Positions 17,012-21,225 of a stretch of DNA of 21,225 nucleotides are shown piece after piece; the stretch's first letter is position 1; each line of letters starts with the position of its first letter. Source of the DNA: JBEKDJ01 sp050014415 (GTDB lineage Bacteria > Desulfobacterota > BSN033 > UBA1163); contig JBEKDJ010000052.1 of assembly GCA_050014415.1 (NCBI GenBank), positions 1-21,225 on the forward strand, written 5' to 3'. Under the pieces are notes generated by a model. The model had not been told where the DNA came from. It did no database searches and was given only the letters and a program-made list of their open reading frames with translations. The position numbers were made by a program, and so were the translations under genes.

Positions 17012-17764
17012 CTAAACCTTAGGACTCTTGATTTTATCATCTGGCATTTTAAGCGGAATGTTGAAATAGATTTCTATATATTCGCCGATTTGCGCCAAAT
17101 GCGATCTCATCTCTTTCTCAGCTAAATCTGGATCTCGCGCCTCAACTGCTTCAAGGACGCGCATATGGTCACGGATGGCCCGGCCCGGTGCACCTGGTGT
17201 TTGATAAAATGATAGAAGAAAACGATAGGCCATCTCACGAATGGTTTCTACCATTCTTGCCAGCACACGGTTACGGGAGATAGCTGCTAACTCCAGGTGG
17301 AAGTCAAGATCGGATTGAATTATATCCTCCATCCTCCCCCCCTGCTTCGTTTTTTCAACCATTTCGTTCACGATTGCCTTTAGTCGTTCAATCTGCGCAT
17401 CATCGGCCCTTTGCGCCGCCATACGGCTGACAGCCGACTCCACATGAAACCTGGCCTCCATCAGTTCGGCGATGATGTCTGCATCGAGTGCCACAAGGGG
17501 CAGAACGGGAGCAATGAGTTCATCTACTCGTGGTTGAGATACATATGTACCGCTCCCTTGACGGTTTTCCACCAAACCCAAGGAAGCCAGTTTTTTTTGC
17601 GCTTCCCGAATTACCGTCCGGGATACGCCGAATTGTTTGGCCAATTTTTCCTGGGGTGGAAACCTATCCCCTAGGTCAAGCTTTCCCCTGATTATGTCCT
17701 GCTTGATCGTGGAAAAGACCACATCCACTAGGTTTCCTTGTCTTAACGATTTGTATTCTTCCAT
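17012..17764 (-). CDS. GntR-family regulator, FadR subfamily with FCD domain
   Basis: A 250-residue DNA-binding repressor-type regulator. The winged helix-turn-helix covers about residues 12-75 (DRFPPQEKLAKQFGVSRTVI, then the wing GSGTYV). The C-terminal all-helical FCD ligand domain carries the usual metal-site residues: Asp152 and His156 (SDLDFHLEL), His200 (RDHMRVLEA) and His222 (RSHLAQ). FCD regulators commonly sense small carboxylates held by the metal, which fits a hydroxy- or amido-acid inducer. The ATG at 17764 has GGAGG 4 nt upstream. It is the first gene of the unit containing the second fdrA set. Its promoter has the same palindrome as the transporter operon, so it probably regulates itself and the transporter genes. 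Confidence 0.9.
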   Translation of the reverse strand: MEEYKSLRQGNLVDVVFSTIKQDIIRGKLDLGDRFPPQEKLAKQFGVSRTVIREAQKKLASLGLVENRQGSGTYVSQPRVDELIAPVLPLVALDADIIAELMEARFHVESAVSRMAAQRADDAQIERLKAIVNEMVEKTKQGGRMEDIIQSDLDFHLELAAISRNRVLARMVETIREMAYRFLLSFYQTPGAPGRAIRDHMRVLEAVEARDPDLAEKEMRSHLAQIGEYIEIYFNIPLKMPDDKIKSPKV

Positions 17765-17792
17765 CTGTCCTCCAGTTTATATACATATACAT

Positions 17793-17845
17793 AATACGTG
17801 TTACGAATTATCATCATATATATTATGTATTAATATGTTTGTCAA
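17793..17845 (-). promoter_or_regulatory. Promoter and GntR-type operator of the regulator gene
   Basis: The minus strand has TTGACA (17845-17840), a 17-nt spacer and TATATA (17822-17817). After 7 nt comes the palindrome AATACGTGTTACGAATT (17793-17809), with arms AATNCGT and ACGNATT and a 3-nt centre. Spacing and sequence match the transporter promoter at 7242-7294 almost base for base. Self-regulation by the GntR protein is the simplest reading. Confidence 0.75.
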
Positions 17846-17869
17846 GATAAATTTTTAATTTTTCTTGAC

Positions 17870-18249
17870 CATTGCACCAATATTTATGTCAATAAATCAG
17901 GCGATACTACTTTGGAGTATACACGGGCTACCGTGAAGCAATTCAAATTATTTTGTCGCTGCTTAAAATATAATTGAAGCCTGTTCAATACTTAAATCAT
18001 CACTAAAAACAAGATGTTATGAGCATGAAAAAGCAAAGTTAACCCAAATTTATTGCGTTTCCCAGGGATGTAGCCTCGAAAATCTAGTGTTTTAGAAAAA
18101 GTTAACCCAAAAAATGTACATTTCATGGGGTTAGTTAACCCAAGAAAATAACGTTTGCTGCTCTTTGAAAACAGGTTTGATATAAGAATTTCCTTTATAC
18201 CTTAAGGGGTTCATGCTCCTTTTCAGTATTGAACACAAGGAGCATCATC
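17870..18249. other. AT-rich gap between the regulator promoter and the mobile region
   Basis: About 380 nt without a convincing gene. The left part is AT-rich and featureless to my eye. The right part holds three direct copies of GTTAACCCAA (listed separately), then the ribosome site of the small frame at 18250. The change from island to mobile DNA probably lies in this stretch. Confidence 0.4.
18038..18143 (+). repeat. Three direct copies of GTTAACCCAA
   Basis: Exact copies start at 18038, 18101 and 18134. The third is part of a perfect short dyad, GGGTTA-GT-TAACCC. Multiple short repeats close to an end are a feature of IS21-type elements, where the transposase binds them, but these could also be regulator sites for the small plus-strand genes that follow. 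No matching copy was seen near the other side of istA in the window. Confidence 0.55.
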
Positions 18250-18411
18250 ATGGTTCAGTTTCAAATCCCCTTACCCGGACTTGCAAGGGATTTCAATACT
18301 CTCACAGAAGAGGAGAAAGACTTCATCGCATACTTCTCTACTATCGATATGGACTGCATTTCTCCCGTAGTTATCGCCGCCGGGGAGAAAATCCCCGGTT
18401 TTAGCCGGTGA
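18250..18411 (+). CDS. Small hypothetical protein (53 aa)
   Basis: A 53-residue frame beginning MVQFQIPLPGLARDFNTLTE, acidic in the middle and ending in AGEKIPGFSR. AAGGAG lies 7 nt before the ATG at 18250, a good ribosome site. I do not recognise the protein. It is short and followed by another small plus-strand frame with its own ribosome site at 18570, so it may be the start of a longer gene that has been broken. It runs towards istB and so is not part of the istA-istB transcript. Confidence 0.35.
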   Translation: MVQFQIPLPGLARDFNTLTEEEKDFIAYFSTIDMDCISPVVIAAGEKIPGFSR

Positions 18412-18569
18412 AGGAGTCCCTATGGTTGGTCGGTCAGGAAATCCCCTTCTTGGATGTTCTTCCCCTCTTCCTATAAGTTTAAAACGCATCTTCTTCTGAT
18501 CTGATTCTTATTCTTCCCCAGGGTTGACGCTCGGAATAAGATCATGGTTTTGTCCTGGAGGCAGAAACC

Positions 18570-18698
18570 ATGACCCAAAAGATCCGGTGCGCGATTCCCC
18601 ACTGCCGAAGGTTTTTCATTCCCGATCCCCGCGTAAAGAACCACCATGTGGGCGACAGTCGAGAGGGAGCCAAAACTAACAGGGATGGTTCCCTGTAA
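18570..18698 (+). pseudogene. Broken small Cys-containing protein linked to IS21 modules
   Basis: The frame starts at ATG 18570 with GGAGG 8 nt upstream and reads MTQKIRCAIPHCRRFFIPDP, then RVKNHH, and stops after 42 residues. The start, with its CxxxxC pair and the FFIPDPRVKN element, resembles small zinc-ribbon-like proteins that I recall being encoded next to IS21 transposase genes. After residue 26 the sequence no longer follows such a pattern, and further matching-looking residues (CRESNRSDLGKRR) occur in another frame around 18712-18750, as expected of a decayed gene with indels. The family is of unknown function. The probable C-terminal part of a related gene lies on the opposite strand at 20966-21225. 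Confidence 0.4.
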
Positions 18699-18805
18699 AT
18701 GGAGATGGGAATGTAGGGAATCCAATAGGAGCGATCTTGGTAAAAGGCGGATTGTTCTTGAGAAGTTTGTTTTGAGTTATTTCCTCCTATTTTGCACAAG
18801 GTCTT

Positions 18806-19360
18806 TTATTTTTTCCTGCGATAGGATCTCCCTTCAAGGGTAATAAACCTTCCATTCATACTGAGGCGGTCAAGGATGGCGGTGGCGGTCACGGCGTCGA
18901 AGATCTTTCCCCAATCGGAAGGGACGAGATTCGTGGTGACGAGGGTGGTGGCGACTTCGGTTCGTTTGGAGATAATTTGAAAGAGGGCATCCGCTTGTTC
19001 TTTGGGAGGTAAGACATAGCCCAGTTCATCGAGGCAAAGGATAGGGACTTTGGCGTAAAAATCAATCAGGCTATAGAGGTTTTTAGCTCTGGAGAGCCTG
19101 GCGGTCAGATCAAAGAGAGAGACAAAGACGGTTTGATAGCCTTTGACAATGGCATCGTGGCAGATGGAGGTCGCGATGTGGCTTTTACCGACCCCTGCAG
19201 GGGCGATGAGGAGCAGGTGGCAGGGTTTCTTAAGCCAGTCGGTGTGAAGAAACTCCATGATCTTATCACGGGGGATTTTGGGATTAAAAGTCCAGTCGAA
19301 GTCGTTAAGGAGCTTGACCCTTTTGATTCCGGAGGCTCGCATCAGGTATTGGATCCTCAT
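18806..19360 (-). CDS. istB: IS21-family helper ATPase IstB, main part after frame change
   Basis: This 184-residue frame holds the AAA+ ATPase domain of IstB, which helps the IstA transposase choose and load onto target DNA. Landmarks are FNPKIPRDKI, Walker A LLIAPAGVGKS, Walker B ILCLDELGY and the sensor region LVTTNLVPSDWG followed by AILDRLSMNG. The usual N-terminal segment is missing and is encoded in another frame at 19357-19482, overlapping by ATGA. The protein may be made by reinitiation or frameshifting at that point, or the gene may be broken. I call the family with high confidence and the functional state with low confidence. Confidence 0.85.
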   Translation of the reverse strand: MRIQYLMRASGIKRVKLLNDFDWTFNPKIPRDKIMEFLHTDWLKKPCHLLLIAPAGVGKSHIATSICHDAIVKGYQTVFVSLFDLTARLSRAKNLYSLIDFYAKVPILCLDELGYVLPPKEQADALFQIISKRTEVATTLVTTNLVPSDWGKIFDAVTATAILDRLSMNGRFITLEGRSYRRKK

Positions 19361-19482
19361 TCTTCTCTCAGCTGATATTGCTCGGTTAGGAATCGTTCCA
19401 AGAATGCTAATTCCTCCTTGGAGAGAGAGGCAGGATCTCCGAGCAGCTTAAAGGACTTCCAGAGTTCAGAGAAGTTCGTCAT
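19357..19482 (-). CDS. IstB N-terminal fragment, in a different frame from the rest
   Basis: A 41-residue frame, MTNFSELWKSFKLLGDPASL to YQLREE, starts at ATG 19482 inside the last codons of istA (the overlap expected of istA-istB) and stops at TGA 19359-19357. The A of the last GAA codon begins the ATG of the next frame (GAATGA), so the two overlap by 4 nt. In intact relatives this segment continues directly into IRIQYLMRASGIK. A one-base change, or coupled reinitiation, would explain it. Confidence 0.65.
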   Translation of the reverse strand: MTNFSELWKSFKLLGDPASLSKEELAFLERFLTEQYQLREE

Positions 19483-20878
19483 AGTCTTTGAGATTCCTCC
19501 CTTCGTAGTCGATCTCTAAGAGTTTGGATTCTTGGGGGAAGACCGGGTTTGGGGGTTGGGGTTGAGGCACCTGAAGGAGGCCCTGAACATATCGGATTTT
19601 GAAGGACCCGATGCGGTTAGCTTCCCGGACGGCAGAAAGGAGCATGGCTTTGGAGACGTGCTTGAGCAGTTTAAAGAATTCATAGGCCATATCCAGGGAG
19701 TTCTGACCTTCCTGCCCCGCCTCGTGTAGGAAGTGGTGCAAAGCCGGGTCCATCTGGTCCATCAACTGGTAGATCCTCTGAGATTTAAACTGGGGTGTCA
19801 TCCGCAGGAGCATCTCCCGATGGGTAGGATCTTCGATCTTTTCCTTTCGACCGAAACTTCTTCGATGCAAAGCGATCCGATTCCCTTTGATCATCACTTC
19901 GAGATGGTCCGGATAGGCAAAGATCTCACAGGACTTTTCGGCATAGGAGGAAGGGACGGAATAGCGATTGGTCTCAAACTCCACCCACCCGGTTTTGCTA
20001 ATCGAGGCTAGGACGACCCGGTAAGGCCGATAGGGAATCGCTGGAAGGGTCTTGAGCTTCTCTTCCTTTAATGCCTCGATGGGAGCCTTTTGGGTGGAAC
20101 GATGAATCCTCTGATTCCTCTCGATCCGCCAAAGACCGACTTTGCGGTTTAGATCCTTGAAATCCTGGAAGGTATTGACCCGAAGCCAATCCCGTAGATC
20201 CCGGAGTGCCCTCTCGATTCTTCCTTTCTCATTGGCCCGGTAAGGGTTGCACAGGTGAATGGAAAAACCGAAATGGCGGGCGAAATCCAAAAACTGGGCA
20301 TTGAACTTCACTTCAGGACTTCGTTCGATCACCACCGTCTTGATGTTATCATACCGGTGTCGGCGAGCGAGCCCTCTCATCTCTCGATAAGCCTCGATAT
20401 GGCCCTCCAGAAAGAACTCCAGATTCTGCCGGGGATAAAACCGCACATAGAGGTATCGGGAGTAGGCCAAAATCATTCCGAATCCGTAAGCCACTCCCCA
20501 GGGCAACCGCTCCTCGATCCAATCGATTTGAGCCTCCTCCCCCGGGAGAAATGTCAGTTCATGGTAAGCCTGCTTCCGCTTCTGACGATACTTCTGCGTC
20601 CAGACAGAGACCGTGACATAACTCCCCTTAAATCCATAACTTTTGAGCCGTCCATAGACCTGAGAAGCCTTTAAGAAGGGATACTCCTGATACCACTGAT
20701 CAATGAGTCGCTCATAGGGCCGCAGGATCGAATCCGGGTAAGATCGCATGACTCGTTCATTGTGAATCACCCGGGTCACCGTTTTACGGGCCCTGCGGAG
20801 TTTGTTGGCAATCTGCCGAATGCTCAATTTCTCTACTTCATACAGATGCTTGATCTGGTTCCAAACCATCGGTTCCAT
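19466..20878 (-). CDS. istA: IS21-family transposase IstA
   Basis: A 470-residue DDE transposase. The N-terminus has a helix-turn-helix (EVEKLSIRQIANKLRRARKT), followed by the integrase core with Asp119 (EEAQIDW), Asp177 (RYDNIKTVV) and a Glu in NEKGRIERAL (217 or 222), and then a C-terminal beta-rich segment (KTGWVEFETNRYSVP). The chosen ATG at 20878 has GGGAGGAG 6 nt upstream; an in-frame codon seven residues earlier lies beyond that ribosome site. The stop at 19466 overlaps the start of the istB N-terminal frame. Length is near that of other IstA proteins, with no internal stop, so the transposase may be intact. Confidence 0.9.
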   Translation of the reverse strand: MEPMVWNQIKHLYEVEKLSIRQIANKLRRARKTVTRVIHNERVMRSYPDSILRPYERLIDQWYQEYPFLKASQVYGRLKSYGFKGSYVTVSVWTQKYRQKRKQAYHELTFLPGEEAQIDWIEERLPWGVAYGFGMILAYSRYLYVRFYPRQNLEFFLEGHIEAYREMRGLARRHRYDNIKTVVIERSPEVKFNAQFLDFARHFGFSIHLCNPYRANEKGRIERALRDLRDWLRVNTFQDFKDLNRKVGLWRIERNQRIHRSTQKAPIEALKEEKLKTLPAIPYRPYRVVLASISKTGWVEFETNRYSVPSSYAEKSCEIFAYPDHLEVMIKGNRIALHRRSFGRKEKIEDPTHREMLLRMTPQFKSQRIYQLMDQMDPALHHFLHEAGQEGQNSLDMAYEFFKLLKHVSKAMLLSAVREANRIGSFKIRYVQGLLQVPQPQPPNPVFPQESKLLEIDYEGRNLKDYDELL

Positions 20879-20944
20879 GAGTCTCCTCCCTGGGTCCACC
20901 TCAATCTCGATGGTTCCACTTTAAGGAAACTCTCTTCCTATGTC

Positions 20945-21108
20945 GATCTTGTCTTGTATCAGGCTCTATCCATATCCATCGGCCACAAAGGTGCGCCGGC
21001 TCTGCCTCCGCAGCCGGATCTCGTCTTGTATCATCCCGTCTTTGTCCCCCGGGATGACGAGAATCAGCCTCAGACAAGGCTTCGAGAGGGGTATCTTGTC
21101 TTGTATCA
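20945..21108 (-). repeat. Three spaced copies of a 17-nt motif upstream of istA
   Basis: On the plus strand GATCTTGTCTTGTATCA (20945-20961), GATCTCGTCTTGTATCA (21017-21033) and TATCTTGTCTTGTATCA (21092-21108) are spaced by 72 and 75 nt, both multiples of three. The first two to be translated from the right encode IQDKI and IQDEI in the small protein frame; the third lies after its stop codon. They may be protein repeats, transposase binding sites, or both. Confidence 0.7.
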
Positions 21109-21225
21109 CCCCTTGACCGGATGGCCCCAAGGAGGATTTCCTCCTCTGGCGCCACCGCTTCACATAAGGATAACGATCCTTGAAATAGCCAGGATTCTTA
21201 TCGCACCAAGCACGCTGGGCAACCT
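20966..21225 (-). CDS. C-terminal part of a small repeat-bearing protein upstream of istA
   Basis: This frame enters from the right window edge and ends at TAG 20968-20966. The visible part, about 85 residues, reads VAQRAWCDKNPGYFKDRYPY and then VKRWRQRRKSS, followed by two repeats, GVIQDKIPLSKP and GMIQDEIRLRRQ. I recall proteins of this kind (AW-x-x-NPxYF, then basic stretches and IQD repeats) encoded just before IS21 transposase genes; their function is unknown. A decayed gene start of the same apparent family lies at 18570 on the other strand. After the TAG the frame stays open as SLIQDKIDIGREFP, with a third repeat. Confidence 0.5.
   Translation of the reverse strand, partial: VAQRAWCDKNPGYFKDRYPYVKRWRQRRKSSLGPSGQGVIQDKIPLSKPCLRLILVIPGDKDGMIQDEIRLRRQSRRTFVADGYG

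Larger units (their letters stand above)
18806..20878 (-). mobile_element. IS21-family transposition module (istA-istB), ends not defined
   Basis: istA and istB lie in the standard order and overlap. The outer ends are not identified: inverted terminal repeats were not found by eye between the two sides. Direct repeats of GATACAAGACAAGAT type lie upstream of istA at 20945-21108, and GTTAACCCAA repeats lie beyond istB at 18038-18143. The element probably extends past the right edge of the window. Confidence 0.75.

Noticed and set aside
17841..17869. GTCAAGA / TCTTGAC inverted repeat overlapping the -35 of the gntR promoter as a second operator
   Set aside because: Seven-base arms separated by 15 nt in AT-rich DNA. 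The partner arm is not conserved at the transporter promoter.
18038..18143. CRISPR array
   Set aside because: Only three 10-nt repeats with unequal spacing (63 and 33 nt); repeats are too short and there are no cas genes.
20901..21155. An 84-codon minus-strand frame in which all three 17-nt repeats are read as DTRQD/DTRRD
   Set aside because: It overlaps a frame with better family resemblance (AWCDKNPGYF, KRWRQRRK, IQD repeats). It is open because the repeats are spaced by multiples of three.

Overview
The window carries a bacterial catabolic island of about 17 kb, with every main gene on the minus strand. A truncated IS3-type transposase gene lies at the left edge and an IS21-type transposition module at the right. 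The gene content suggests an anaerobe or fermenter: FdrA/AllG/AllH-type carbamoyltransferase genes, carbamate kinase, a LarA-like protein and a peptide/opine-type ABC importer. The IS21 module and its Cys-containing companion gene remind me of Desulfobacterota genomes, but no rRNA or core marker is present, so the taxon is a guess.

Read in the direction of transcription (right to left): (i) a FadR-type GntR regulator (17764-17012) followed by an AT-rich second set of fdrA/allF-like and allG-like (DUF1116) genes, in which the allG-like protein is encoded as two cistrons (16975-13943). (ii) A GC-rich first set, fdrA-allG-allH-like (13693-9887), packed with gaps of 3 and 0 nt, then carbamate kinase (9797-8829) and a LarA-like (lactate racemase family) protein (8605-7319). 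(iii) A transporter operon: Tat-exported family 5 binding protein, two permeases, a fused double ATPase and a zinc alcohol dehydrogenase (7203-497), followed by a long hairpin.

The regulator gene and the transporter operon have nearly identical promoters: TTGACA, a 17-nt spacer, a TATRTA -10 element, then a palindrome AATNCGT-N3-ACGNATT around +1. This ties the two ends of the island into one probable GntR regulon. The likely logic is uptake of a small carbamoylated (ureido, oxamate-like or related) or hydroxy-acid substrate, redox or stereochemical processing by the dehydrogenase and the LarA-like protein, phosphorolytic carbamoyl transfer by the FdrA/AllG/AllH proteins to give carbamoyl phosphate, and ATP formation by carbamate kinase. 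The substrate is not known. No allantoinase, allantoate hydrolase or ureidoglycolate dehydrogenase of the E. coli allantoin route is visible here.

The right 3.2 kb is mobile DNA: an istA gene, an istB gene split by a frame change at an ATGA overlap, part of a small repeat-bearing protein gene at the edge, and decayed small genes in the opposite orientation next to a cluster of GTTAACCCAA repeats.
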